Positions 1-11,120 of a stretch of 62,548 nucleotides of DNA are shown here, piece by piece. Location: NCBI GenBank assembly GCA_003427395.1, contig BFEA01000028.1:3265174-3327721 (forward strand). The letters are read 5' to 3'. The stretch comes from Chara braunii (lineage: Eukaryota > Streptophyta > Charophyceae > Charales > Characeae). Under the pieces are notes generated by a model, which saw only the letters and a program-made list of their open reading frames with translations, had not been told where the DNA came from and ran no database searches. The position numbers and the translations under genes were made by a program. Each line of letters opens with the position of its first letter. Within the stretch, counting starts at the first letter, position 1.

Positions 1-109
1 GGGCAAGTGACCCCGGGCCACTCTGGTAGCCTAGGGTTGTAGGGATTAAAAATCCATACAACCCCATATATATATCGTCATATATATATATTTTTACCCA
101 TTATTTAAT

Positions 110-859
110 TCAGGAAAAATATGGTAAATTCGCGTCCGCGGCGCGGATGAGGTCGGCCGTCATCCGAGCTCGACCCCGCGGACGCGTCCGCGGGTGTTTC
201 ATAGCCTCATATCCTTTACTAGGGATAGGGGGACCGAACTGAGGAGGCCTGTATGGGAATGCATCAACTGAGGTAAATGGTAACAGCTTAGATGCATGAA
301 AGACAGGGTAGGTTTGTAGATGCAGAGGGACATCCACGGTATAGGATGGTCTAAAGGGATCAGCTCCCACTGTATCTAAGACTTGCCATGGACCCATGTA
401 TCGTGGCTGCAGCTTAGGCGAAATATCCTCCTCTCGCGACAACGCAGAACTGAGTACCGACACCCAGTCACCTATACGAATAGTAGAAGGACATCTGTGT
501 TTGTTAGCCTGTTGAATCATGGCCTTTTGGGCTTTCAGCAAGTTGGCACGGGCGCGTTCTATGTCCACACGCTAACACCTGGTGAACTCTGCAGTTCTAG
601 GTGTCAGCGTAGGGGTAGCCTTATCGAAGATATCATCGAGAGGCTGCCATGGCTCACGACCCCAGTGTAACCGGTAGGGTGTAAAGCCAGTAGAGGAGTG
701 TACAAACGTGTTATATACAAGCTGTGCACGACCCAAATGGAGATCCCAGTCCTGCTGATCTAGACCGATCACAGGACGCAGCAACTGAAATAAGATCTGG
801 TTCATCACTTCAGCCTGTCCATTGGCTTCAGGATGACGACCAAATGGACCAGATGTCAT
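110..859 (-). pseudogene. pol of element A: integrase C-terminal half
   Basis: The frame begins at the integrase core block with MTSGPFGRHPEANGQAEVMN, whose Glu is replaced by Gln-Ala-Glu spacing typical of GQAE and contains the third catalytic residue. It continues through LVYNTFVHSSTGFTPYRLHW. After a stop at about 572 the same frame resumes with the GPF/Y-type block LQPRYMGPWQVLDTVGADPF and TYPVFHASKLLPF. The terminal 35 residues, rich in Arg and Pro, do not resemble the chromodomain-like tail of elements C and D, so the end is probably frame-shifted or truncated. It stops at 110. Confidence 0.75.
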
Positions 860-924
860 ATCCAGTCTATCCCTGCAGTAGGATTGTCATTCACTGCTGC
901 AAAAACGAGGATCTCGGTCACTGA

Positions 925-1499
925 CTATAGAGGTGGGCGGTCCATGATGTGTGACCCACCTGTCAGCAAATGTCGTTGAACTGCTGGAACGCAAGCCTCA
1001 ACTGATAGGGGGATGAACTTTGCATATTTGGAGAACCGATCCATGCACACCATAACCTGACGCATACCACAAGGTGTGGTCCTACCTAAGTCAGTAAAAT
1101 CAATAGACACTGACTGTGCAGGTGCCTCAGGGATGGGTAGTGGTTTGAGTAGGCCAAGGGGAGGTCGTCGTACTACCTTGTTCCTTTAGCATAACTCACA
1201 GCTTTCCACTAGTGCAGCATATCACTCCTCATCTCCTTCCAGAAAAAGCGCTGCGACAGGGCTGCATACGATTTGAGGGCTCCAAAGTGACCACGAGCAG
1301 CATGACACTCAGACATCAGGAGTGTTCTCATCTTGCGGTCCTGAGGAATGCACAAGCGTTCCTCACCTCTGCTGCAAGTGTACAGCAGGTCTGAAACCAG
1401 TGTATCCTGGTTCAGATGCGGGATCGTCCTGGAGATTCCTAACGATAGGCTGAAAAATCGCATCATGCGGCAGCAGCCGGACAATGGTCTAATCTCCAA
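925..1499 (-). pseudogene. pol of element A: integrase zinc domain and core (broken)
   Basis: This is the integrase that inserts element cDNA. The first block carries part of the HHCC zinc domain (HAARGHFGALKSYAALSQRF), followed by a CELC pair in another frame near 1200. The second block opens with SIDFTDLGRTTPCGMRQVMV, which includes the first catalytic Asp, then CMDRFSKYAKFIPL. The second catalytic Asp region is lost to frame damage around 860-960. Confidence 0.75.
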
Positions 1500-1788
1500 A
1501 TGAGTGAGTAAAGGAGATCAGGAAAAGAGTGTTAGGCCTACGAGAAAGGGCATCTGCTACTCGATTCTTGTGTCTCAGTTCAAAGTCAAACATGTCAATG
1601 AACTGGATATAGCGAGCAAGCTTGTCATTCAGTTATCCCTGGGACTTCATCCACTGCAGGGTAGAGTGATCTGAAAAGATCTTGAAGTGCCTGCCCAGAA
1701 GAATTGTTTCCAATGCTTGAGCGCTGACACGAGAGCATAAAGCTCTCATAGGTAGAGTCCTGCAACTTCTTTGTTTTGATCTTCTTGC

Positions 1789-2778
1789 TCATGTACTCGA
1801 TGGGTGAAGTACCGCCCCTACACCATACTGGCTAGCGTCAGTGGTAAGCACAAAAGGCAGGGTAGGGTCAAGTAACTTCAAGACAGGGGCACGACTCAAG
1901 GCCTCCTTGAGACATGTGAAAGCCTCCTGACATTCTGATGTCCAAAGAAAGGAAGTGTCTTTCTTTGTGAGATCAGTCAAGGGAGCTGCGATAGAAGAGG
2001 AGTTCTGGATGAACTTCCTATAATAAGATACAAGTCCCAAAAATGACCGGACATCATGAATGTTAGCAGGTCGCGGCCAGTCCTGAACTGCAGCAACTTT
2101 CGTTGCTTCAGGAGCCAACCCCTCTCCAGAAATGACGTGACCCAGATAGATCACAGAGGGAACCCCAAAAGAGGACTTCTCCCTGTTGATCTTATACTGG
2201 TTATCACGTAAGGCCTAGAGGACCAGAGCCAGATGCTGCGCATGCTCCTGGACAGAACGACTGAATACCAAGATATCATCTAGATAGACAACTACGAACT
2301 TGTCCAGGTAAGGCTTGAGTATGCGATGCATCTCTGTTTGGAAGGTGCCTGGGGCGTTGCAGAGACCGAATGGCATGACCAGGTATTCATATGTGCCATA
2401 CCTGGTTTTGAAGGTTGTCTTGTGGACATCGCCTTCAGCCATCTCAATCTGGTGATAACCAGATTTGAGGTCGATCTTGCTAAAGATAGTACAACCCTGC
2501 ACCATGTCCAATAGATCATCAATGCGAGGAAGGGGCTTTGTAGACTTCCTCGTGATTTTGTTGAGACCACGATAGTCCACGCACATCCTGAACTCACCAT
2601 TCCCCTTTGGAACAAAGAGGACTGGTTCCCCAAACTCAAATGTGCTGGGCCTGATCCAGCCCTTGCTGGTCAAGGTCTCTAACTGTTTCCTGAGCTCTTC
2701 AAGTTCAGTGGGTGACATCCTGTAGACTCGGCCCTTGGGAGGGACCGAACCAAGCAGGATCTCAATCTTATGTTTGGC
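1789..2778 (-). pseudogene. pol of element A: reverse transcriptase and RNase H start
   Basis: This is the RNA-dependent DNA polymerase. The frame contains [20 protein letters not shown], a palm block [37 protein letters not shown] and the catalytic [17 protein letters not shown] at 2215-2217 splits the domain. The same frame resumes with VIYLGHVISGEGLAPEATKV, the connection block FLGLVSYYRKFI and the start of RNase H, VLTTDASQYGVGAVL. It stops at 1789. Weak RNase H similarity (ELYAL, HWK) continues in shifted frames down to about 1510. The order and motifs are those of Ty3/gypsy. Confidence 0.85.
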
Positions 2779-3597
2779 CTACCTATGGAAAAATCCAGTA
2801 GGCTCCTCCATAAGATCTGAGAAGCGGCCAACAACCTGCTGAATTTGAGAGGGATAGGGAGCAGTTTCCACATCAGTTTGTTTGACGTAAGCCACAAACA
2901 GACGGGTGTGGTCAGTCTGGCGAGAGAAACGCAAAAATCTGCAAGCACTCATGCAGTAACAGCTGCTGGCCAGATGGTACTTGCCAGCGAGCATACAAGG
3001 GCAATAAACCCCATGCTGGTCAGGTAGCTCAACCCTAGGAATCCGCCAGTCAATCCTAGGATTGGTGGCACCAAGCCACTGCATAGAAAAGACAAGGTCA
3101 AAAGGAACGTTAGGGAACACGTAGAAATTCAAGCAGTGCCTGATTTCTCCTTGCTTCTCAAAGGACCCAGGTAGGCCCTTGACAGCAGTAGTGATCCTGA
3201 CTGTGAAAGAGTCCCCAATTCGAACTTCTATAGGTTGTCGCAATTTCACCAATCTCTGATCAAGTGCAGCTTGTTGACTGCCTTGGGAGATATGAAATTG
3301 CGAGTAGCCCCACAGTCTAAGAGCCCTTTGATCTTGGCTCCCAGGATAGACGGTCGAAGCAGGATGAGTTCTGACCTGTGCTTCTTCTTCTCCTGCAAGG
3401 ACATGAAAAGATCAGCAAGGCACTGAGCATCCTCCTCCTCCCACGTCTCATCCAGCTCAGAGTCCTCAAAGGTGAAGGACCCTGAAGATGCAACTCCAGA
3501 AATGGAAGAACCAGCGAGAGAATGTGAAGATTCACCTTCGTCAGAAAGTGAATCAGCACTGGTGGAAGGAGTTGCTGCTTCCACCTTTCTCTGCTCT
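2779..3597 (-). pseudogene. pol of element A: aspartic protease and linker
   Basis: This is the retrotransposon protease that cleaves the Gag-Pol polyprotein. After the -1 shift the frame begins with LEQRKVEAATPSTSADS, passes an acidic linker, and reaches the active-site motif LLDCGATRNFIS around 3285-3320. Asp is the catalytic residue. The usual Ser/Thr after it is replaced by Cys, as in elements C and D. A frameshift near 3250 moves the reading to a second block (VKLRQPIEVRIGDSF, then VKGLPGSF) that leads towards RT. A TAG at 2779-2781 then interrupts the protein just before the conserved RT entry. The protein is clearly non-functional as read. Confidence 0.8.
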
Positions 3598-3971
3598 AGT
3601 TTTTTGAACTAGAGTTGCCTTTGGACCTGCGAGGCATAATGGGACAGTCCTTCAAGAAGTGGTTCCCCTCGCACCTCAGGCAGACACCCTTGTCCTTTCT
3701 CTTCCTCCAGACCCCCTCCTGGATCTTGAGTGCATGCCAGGGGAAGGTGGAAGGATCAAGGGGGTCAACTGGCCAACGGACGTCACGTGGTAATGGCACT
3801 CTCTGGGCACTAGGGGAAGAGGCACGTCCCTTACCTTTCCCCTTACTGCTGGTTGGTGCTTTCTGAGCCTGAGATTTACCCTTGGTCAGGCTCATCAAAG
3901 CATCAGCTAGGGCAAGAACATGATCTGCAGCAGATGAGGAAGCAGTCCCAGATGGAAGGGTCCCACCCTGG
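3596..3971 (-). pseudogene. gag of element A, C-terminal part with CCHC-like zinc knuckle
   Basis: This is the nucleocapsid end of Gag, which binds RNA. The frame starts at the edge of the nested insert and runs through an Ala/Ser-rich stretch (SSSAADHVLALADALMSL), a basic linker (KGKGKGRASS) and a knuckle near the C-terminus. The knuckle reads CLRCEGNHFLKDC. Its spacing is C-X2-C-X3-H-X4-C, one residue shorter than the usual CX2CX4HX4C. The TAG stop at 3596-3598 follows directly after a slippery heptamer (3599-3605), and pol lies in the -1 frame. Joining this block to 11125-12260 keeps a single frame, so this is the other half of the same gene. Confidence 0.85.
3599..3605 (-). promoter_or_regulatory. 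-1 ribosomal frameshift heptamer A AAA AAC (element A)
   Basis: On the minus strand the end of gag reads TCA AAA AAC TAG. This is a canonical X XXY YYZ slippery site in the gag zero frame with the stop codon immediately after. A -1 slip continues as CTA GAG CAG AGA, which is the frame that runs into the protease. The motif, its phase and the direction of the frame change all agree. Confidence 0.8.
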
Positions 3972-5735
3972 TGTCGGCGCGAATACCCTTACGAGGGTAT
4001 CCGCCGTGGTTTTTGCAGATGATAGGAAAAATAGGTTTGGGTCAAAATAAGTCGTGCGAGGCACGACCGCGTCTGTGATTTGCCTTGGCTAAGTTAGAAG
4101 GTATGTGGGCGCGCAACTTTAAGGCGCGCGTGTGATTGTTCCGATTGATTGGGTAGCCGACTTAGCTGACCGACCCGGATTTTGCTACGGATTAGAGCAG
4201 GGAATAAAAGATTTGCTTTCATTTGGCACGGTTGGCTAATAGTAGGCCTGACGTACGAAGTGGGGCGCGAGGCAGCCACGACGTGAATTGGGCAGGCCAG
4301 CGCGGGTGCTTAGCGGCCGCGTGCTCAGTTATAAGTAGGAATGAGGCCGGGCTGTTTTCCCAGGTCCGGGCGTGGCGCCACACCATCTTTTATTGGATCC
4401 CGCGGAGGCCAATCCCAGGCTTGGGCTTCACCCTATTGGTTACGGTGTTGGACTCAGGATACAGAGGTGCGGGGATCAAGACCAGCGGGCAACAGCGCAG
4501 GGGCAATGGAGCAGCGGGAGGCTAAGGGGTTGAGGGTCCCGCGGGACTATCCCCCTTTAGTTTTGTCGGGGGAGTCCGGTCGCGGGTCCCGCTCCTCAAC
4601 ACTGAGGGGGGCCCGACAGTTCCTTCCCTTCCCGACTGTGTCTCAGGGTGCTTTTTTTTTTTTTTGTTTTTTTTTTCTTCTGGTTTTTATGGCCCCACTC
4701 TTGCCCTGAAGGCCCGACACTAGTCCTGCGGCCCGCAACCCCCACTAGCGGACTGGGGGTAAGAAGGTCGGGCGGCCTTTGGCGCCGCCACAGGGCATTA
4801 CCCCGGCCTGGTCCTTCGGGATATCCGTTAAAATTGGGATGATACAGAGAAGTCTGGCATGGCCCCGCGTAAGGCTGATATGCATAAATCGGGGGCGGCC
4901 CCTTCGCAATTTTTTTACTATTCTCGCCTTGTTGGGCTCCCCGCGCACATACTCGGAGTATCGGTGCGTTAGCGAGCTGCGGTGCGCTCCTGGACCGAGG
5001 CGTTGCCGCCGGTTGACGGCAACATGTAGGAGACGAGGGAGATGAGGTGAGGCGGGGCGACGGGCAGAGAGGCTATGGGTGCTGAGGCAATGAGGGGAGG
5101 CGACTTGCGACAACCGCGCTAGCTACGTACGGGGTCGGCAACAGGTGAGCAGGGCGATGGGCGGACGAGGTGTCGAACGACGGAGGGAGCGGGTGTAAGG
5201 AAGGAGCGGACCGGAGGCAGGGCGTAGTGGCGGAAGGAGGGAAAGAAAAGGGGAGTCGAATTTGGACGGGGTCTCACGCTAGATACGGTCGCTGGCAAGG
5301 ATGGCGGAGTGACGGGTCGGTGCAGTTAAGAAAGAGTGACTCGCTCGGCCCTTGTCGGATTCAAGTGAGGGAAAGGGCGATTTTGGGGTTCTTATCCCGG
5401 GCGACCTCGTTGGTAAGGTTAGATTAGAGGGAAAGTTAGTAGGAATAGAGTTAGTAGAGAAAGGAGGTCCGCGGGGGCTATGGCGGGAGTAGATAGAATA
5501 AGGTAAAGAAACGAATGGGTTACTCGTTTCTTTACGGATTGGAGGAAAGGAGCAGCCCAAACCACGGTGTTGAAGGTGGGCGAGCCCAAATCCGGGCTCA
5601 GAAATAGCAAAAGAGTTAGTAGAGGTTAGTAAGAAGAGTGGCTGCGCGGAGAGATGGCGGGAGCGAATATGGCAGGGGTTGAGGAGTGAGGATCGGGCTC
5701 GATTCTGCATAGAGTCGGGCGAGTTAGGAGGCTAA
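3972..5735. other. GC-rich then purine-rich left part of the insert
   Basis: No supported gene. 3972-4650 is GC-rich. 4652-4676 is a T14-G-T10 tract. 5000-5735 is strongly purine-rich on the plus strand with many GGAGG and GTTAGTAGAG repeats. A stretch at 4428-4490 weakly resembles a tRNA-derived sequence. Confidence 0.5.
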
Positions 5736-6359
5736 GTAGGGGTTTTGAAAGATCGCGGTTCAATAGCGCGGTTGGATTCTGCTGGGAAAGTGCGGGTTTG
5801 GTGCTATACTATTCGTACGCTGCGCCGGGGTGAAGCGGCCAAAGTGCTGAATGTATCTAGTCGTGATCTAGAGCTAGATTCACTCCGATCCTTGCCAAAC
5901 GGATTGAAGGGGGTGGAATCAGCGGCAGGAAGGCTGGGGGCGCGGGAGACCAGCCGTGAGCCAAACAGTGGTAGCTTTCTTGGCTGTGTAGTTTATGTTG
6001 GTTGCCCGTAGAGTTGACCTGCATTTTGCCTGATATCGCGGGGCAAGGCACTCTGCCATTCGTACCAGACACGACACACTACCTCGATTCTTTAAGCGCG
6101 GCATGCGATTGGTGTGTAGGGGCGGCAAACAACTGGGGAACTACAGGTTACCTACTAACCGATGTGCTGCTTGTTTGGCTGCGTGGGGATAGCAAGGAAG
6201 GGGGACTACCAAGCTGCCTACTTACCGTTTGGTCGAGACGCTGCCACCCTGCCGAACGGAGTAGCGGGAAGGCAAGGAAATAACAGTGCGGACGAAGTCT
6301 GTGGAAGAGGGGTATTCTGTGATCTTGGAGGACCGGCAGAAAGTCACTGGCCCGCACAG

Positions 6360-6665
6360 CGTACTTGCCACTGGTGCATGTTGTATGATATGACTGTGGC
6401 AGGCTGCTGCACACTGCTCCGCACCGCTGCATACTGCGGCATACCGCTGCTGACTGTGGCAGGTTGTGGCACATTGCGGCTGACTGCTGCGAGCAACTGC
6501 AGCTGATTCTGATGACTGTGCGCAAACTGCTGCTAATCCAGTTGACAACGCTGTGTATTGCTGCTGGCTGTGGATGCGTCCGCAGGTTGGGCCCAAATTG
6601 CTGCTGCGTACTGTGCACTAGTTGTTGACTATTTGGTTGCTGCACTCTGCTGTACGCTGCCGCCA
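6360..6665. repeat. Degenerate CTG/CTGC-rich repeat
   Basis: About 300 bp built from imperfect copies of units such as ACTGCTGC, ACTGCGGC and GACTGTGGCAGG. The unit length is irregular. No gene is supported in it, and the open frames on both strands follow from the repeat. Confidence 0.6.
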
Positions 6666-7364
6666 GTTATTACCAATTACTACGGCCTGCTATACAGCAA
6701 CAGTTGAGCGAAGGAGAGGTGTTGGGACTCAGGGGAGCGATTAGGCTTGAGGAGGGACATTAGTGCGGTGATGTGAGAGCTCGTCAGGGGGGTGAGTTCG
6801 GCACTCTGACTCTGAGTTGGCCAAGCTATCACACTTGGCTACCATTGTGGAGCCCTCAGGCGCATCAAGGTATCAAGGCCCTCTCCTGCGAGTCTGAGAG
6901 CATCCCTCTTGGATCTGAGAGACTCAAACCTATCTTCTTTTGCCTTTCTTCTTCTAATTCTAGTCCATTGGTTCTGAGAGGAAGGCGGCAGGCGGGATTG
7001 CAACCCATAATCCGCGCCAAGGCCTCTGTGGGAGGTTCGCCCCACCGATTGCGGGAGCTCTGTCGGAACTCAGGAGGAGTTCTGGAGGCAGGGAACTGAA
7101 AGGTAGCCATTTGCATCCCTCTATAATCCCAAGTATAACCCCAACCTGTACACCTTTCTATGTTTTGATTGAATGTATTACGGGTATCCTTACTTTGACT
7201 TTAGTTTGACTTTCAGGATACAACTCAGACTAAGTAAAGGAATGCGTGTGTAATGGCAGTTTCAGCTTTTTTTGACTGCCTGAAAGCAGATTGTCACAAG
7301 GGATTGCATCAGGGGGAAGGTTGGGAGAAAGGTGGTTTTGCTTGAGATTGGAAGGGTCTTATAG

Positions 7365-8263
7365 AGTCAGGCATGGTTCCTTGGATGACCTGACTGCTAT
7401 GTTTATTCTGTTTTCTGAAAAGGCCAAACTTTGTGTCTAAGATGAATGGCTTGGCCGTTGTGTTTACTTAATTTCGCCAGGCTTTGTTTCTAAGATGAAT
7501 GGCCTGACTATTTGTTTTGTGGGGTTTTGATTGTGCAAACTTGAGGACCAGACATTGTTCTATAAGATTGGATGGTCTGGTCATCATTTATTTCTGGGTG
7601 GTTTTTGAACAGTGTCTGGGTCTAACTCAGAGTACTCTGCTTTTTTGTGCTGAGAAGAAGGGGTTGAGCTTTGTTTCTAAGATGAATGGCTCAACTCTTT
7701 TGTTTGTTTTATTCTGAGGGAGTAATTTCCGCTGAGGACGAAGCATGTTCCATAAGATTGGATGGCTTTGGACTCATGCCGCACACAGATAGGTCAGAGA
7801 GAAATGAATCCGGCGGAGGACCAGACATGTTCCATAAGATTGGATGGTCTGGCCCAATGCCTCGCACATGTTGGAACCCAAAAGGTTATAATTTGACTAT
7901 ATTTTATTACTATTCTATTTAAGAACAGGCTGGTCAGACAGGGTCACATAAGATTGGGTGGTCTGACTATAGCTTATCATAAACTTGAAGAGAGTATAAC
8001 TAAGAATATAACTGAAGGTAACTTTGGGCGGGCTGAGTTTTGTTTCTAAGATGAATGGCTCAGTCCTACGCTCAGTTTTTGAACACTAAGTTCAGAAAGG
8101 TATATATAACGTGGATATTAAACAGCTCAGGGCGACTAAGCATTGTTTCTAAGATGAATGGCTAGTCATATGCCCAAAGGAAGAGAGAAGTAGTTGTGCA
8201 ACCTGTTCGTGTATACTCAATGGCTGAGTCAGGCATGTTCCATAAGATTGGATGGCCTGACTC
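7365..8263. repeat. Array of eleven hairpins with conserved loops
   Basis: Eleven inverted repeats lie at 7365-7395, 7422-7456, 7478-7506, 7546-7582, 7663-7695, 7741-7768, 7821-7852, 7933-7967, 8031-8065, 8134-8167 and 8226-8263. Loops fall in two related classes. ATGTTCCATAAGATTGGATG is identical in the 6th, 7th and 11th and near-identical in the 4th. TTTGTTTCTAAGATGAATG is identical in the 3rd and 5th and nearly so in the 2nd, 9th and 10th. Stems differ between copies (for example GACCAGAC, GTTGAGC, GTCAGAC, GAGTCAGGC) yet each pairs with its own partner. Function is unknown. Confidence 0.85.
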
Positions 8264-8489
8264 TACGCCGTATGTAAGCTGGGTATAAGGGGTTAAAACA
8301 TTGAAAGATAATGAACTATTGTCTGCTAAATTGGCTTTGGGATGGGTAGAGTACTTACCTTGGTGGTTTGGCCTGCATGTGACTGAGTAAGGCTACTACT
8401 TAGTCTGAGTTTCAGTTCGATAGGTAGTTGCTTTAGTCGCTCGCCACGTGCTAGAGTCATAGGAGTTAGCTTCAATTCCTGCATTTTCT

Positions 8490-8882
8490 GAGCTATGTTC
8501 TTTTTACTTGGATCAATTTCTGCATTTTCTGGGATCTTTGATTATACTTGGCTTTGTATAAATTTTGGTAAGCTACTTTCTCTACGGGAAGCGCTGTCGA
8601 AATTTTTACAAATCCGAGGAGTTAGTCAATTTTTGACTTTTCAAAATTCAAATTGTCTAAAGTTTATATATGGCTTAGTAAAAATCTGAAAAGTCTCATT
8701 TTCTAAAGGGAGTGCTGCCCAAATTTTTGCTAATTCAGGGAGTTAGACAAAATTGGACTTTGGAAAGTCAAAGACTATCTCTGTTTTCATACTCGGGCTG
8801 ATATAAATCCTGAAAAGACACTTCTCCTACGGGAAGCGCTGCCGAAATTTCCTTAGTTAAAGGAGCTAGGTTATATTTTGAC
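8490..8882. repeat. Diverged tandem repeat, period about 122 bp
   Basis: Three units can be aligned on the anchors TCTCTACGGGAAGCGCTG (near 8578), TTCTAAAGGGAGTGCTG (8701) and CTCCTACGGGAAGCGCTG (8824). The GGG anchors are 122 and 123 bp apart. Each unit also has an AAATTT block and a GAGTTAG/GAGCTAG block. A partial unit precedes the first. No coding role is seen. Confidence 0.75.
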
Positions 8883-9835
8883 AGGTGACGATTCTGGCGA
8901 TCCACTCTGTATAGGGGAGATTATGTCAGGGCCTACCTTTGTTTTTGGCACTGCTTAAAGGTAGATTTAAGCTTAGTCAGTCAAGTAGATTTTGGGGTGA
9001 GATCGTGATTGTTCCTCAATAACTTATAGATTTAGCTTGGGGATTGGTCTGTCATGTGTTACAGGTCCTCTTAACCGTTTGATTTAGGATTTGGACTAGA
9101 GTCAGCTTGATCCTACGAGGATCATCTTCATTATCACTGATAACAGGTCGGTTGTCGATTCGTCGGTCTACGACTCAATTCCAACTCACCCTCCATACTC
9201 AACCCCTCCATACTCAACCTAAAAGGCTTTAGCCCTGGTGATTTTATTGTTTTGTTAAGGTTTCACCCAGACTTTTATTGAATGGTCATTTAACAAAGGT
9301 ACTGAGTATTTAATTATGGTTGGTTGGACAGGAGGTTGAGACTTGCATGGCTAAAGCAAGGGGAATGAGTGCAGAGATTGGTTGGGGTTAACTCCGTGTA
9401 GTGCGCGGATTGTTGTTTGATTCTTTGATGTGATTGCAGGTATGTTTCGTGGCTCATATTCTGGATTTGGCTGCCTGTGATCGCATATATACATATGGTT
9501 GTGAGGAGTCCCACTGTGATTGTGAGAAGTGATCGTCCCATGCTTATCCCCCCTCACATATGTATACGTGGGTGTACCTATGATGGGTGTTCGCGTGGCC
9601 TAAGGGGCCCCGTACTAAAAGCTTACTCAGAGGTTAAGACTGAGAGACATAAGAAAGACCCGTCCTTTTACTCGTTTGCTTCTTGGGGCTTTCTTAGTCG
9701 GACGTTGGTCTTGGGCCGGGATTCAAGGTCCTTGTCCAGGACATCCCAAGCCCTAGACTCTGCAGGGAAGGAACCTCCCCTCGCGCAGAGCCTACTTGCT
9801 CGGCCCGTCGAGACACCCAACCCTGAGGGCAGAAA
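8883..9835. other. Unassigned part of the insert
   Basis: About 950 bp without a recognisable gene or repeat. It ends in a purine-rich stretch, GAGGGCAGAAA, directly before a TGTCG at 9836, which would suit a polypurine tract if 9836-11120 is an LTR. Confidence 0.4.
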
Positions 9836-11120
9836 TGTCGTGAGGCATGAACGGCATGTCCTTCAGCCATTCAATATCGCGAGGTCGGCGCCGTGATTAC
9901 CACGTATGACTAGCATCGTCGGTTAGTATAGGACTAGCCTGCAACCTCGCGACTTTATATCAAAACCCTGCGCGCGACGTTTCGCCGTCCTAGTGTCTGA
10001 AAGTTATGGGATTAAGGGACTCGCACGTATGCACAAATGTTTGGGATTATTATAGGCCGCTGGTACCAACCGAAAAGGGTACCCAAGGTTATGATTTTTT
10101 TTGGGATAGGGGGATCTTCGGCCTATTTTCGCTTTTTAGAATTTTATAGTTGGACGTTGTAGTTCGTGGCAGCCGTCAAAGTCAAACCCCTTGACTTCTG
10201 TCCAGGCCTGGAGTGGGGCTCATCTCCAGGGCAGTAAGAAACGACTGCCACCACAGGTATGGACCTGTGTACCACCCACTCTGCACAGGGTAGAGAAGAA
10301 GGTGTGTTGCCTACAACCGCGCATGGCGGTTGTCCAGCGTCGAGAGATTAACCCTCAAGGCGCGTGTCAGCTGACACTTGAGTGTCGAATGCGACCTTCG
10401 AGATTAACGAGGACCGCATGAGTATGGGTACTACATAGTACGCCATCACTGCGACCGCTTGCGTACGATTGCATTGCTAGTCGACATGAGTTAGCCATGC
10501 GTCCGCGCGGTTTTATACTAAGCGCGCGACGCCTATCCGATTTTCGCATCGGAAAGTTATGCGATGGCTACTAAGGGACTAGGAGTGTTGTCGCGTTGTT
10601 TGTTCAATGTCGTTCTGTATATGTATATGTATGTGCGTGTGCGTGTGTGGTTTACTTTGTGTTTGTAGAGTGGTGTGCGCGTGGCGAGTGGGATACGTCT
10701 TAGTCGATCGACGACGGGTCGCGCTTGGGACTTCGGCCCCCCAAGACGTCGGCTCGCGTGCAGGTCCGATAGAGGCGTATTACCGCGCATACCCCCTATG
10801 CTACAGCGAACGAGAAACGCCCTCGGCTGGTCCACCTCTACGATTGCAACTGATTAGCTTTCGTACTGTGGACTGGTAGCTCGGAGGGGATACGCCCACC
10901 GAAGGGAGGTGACAGCTCCCCTAAGGTGGAAGTAAGTTGTGCCTCGCGTAGGCCCTATCCTGTCGTAGGGGCTCGCGAGAGGTATGGCTGGCGCACTCGG
11001 CCGGAGCGGCTTGCGGAAGCTCCATGTATATTGCGACGAAGGATTTAAACCAACTTCTGCGTGACACGGCCGGGAGGGTCTCGCGCTGCCCTGTGCGGTG
11101 CCGGACCGATGCGCTCGACA
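9836..11120 (+). repeat. Possible right LTR of the nested insert
   Basis: The segment opens with TGTCG after a purine-rich tract and closes with CGACA against the target duplication, giving 1285 bp. These are the terminal features of an LTR on a plus-strand element. The weakness is that the left end of the insert (TGTCGGCGCG) does not continue like this segment, so the pair is not confirmed. Two internal blocks (9945-10020 and 10505-10590) resemble each other loosely. Confidence 0.35.

Larger units (their letters stand above)
3972..11120. mobile_element. 7149-bp nested insert of unknown class inside gag A
   Basis: The insert starts TGTCGGCGCG and ends GCGCTCGACA, so the outer five bases form an inverted repeat TGTCG/CGACA. 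It is flanked by CTGG (3968-3971) and TTGG (11121-11124), a 4-bp target duplication with one mismatch. Removing 7153 bp joins the two gag blocks in one frame (ATS-Q-GGTLPSG). TG...CA ends and a 4-bp duplication fit an LTR retrotransposon, but I could not align a convincing LTR pair and found no RT, integrase or transposase. A non-autonomous element or a TIR transposon remain possible. Confidence 0.75.

Noticed and set aside
4428-4490. tRNA gene with a CAG-like anticodon loop
   Set aside because: GGACTCAGGATAC resembles an anticodon arm and GGGATCAAGACC a weak B box, but the acceptor and D arms do not pair. At most a degraded tRNA-derived repeat.
9477-9896. 139-residue plus-strand frame in the insert
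   Set aside because: No recognisable domain. It overlaps the proposed LTR start at 9836.
10854-11120. Continuation of the gag A frame past the insert edge
   Set aside because: The frame stays open for about 90 codons by chance, but sequence beyond 11120 belongs to the insert, as shown by the ends and flanking duplication.
3972-11120. Helitron for the nested insert
   Set aside because: A target duplication and TGTCG/CGACA ends are present, and no terminal hairpin with CTRR end was found.
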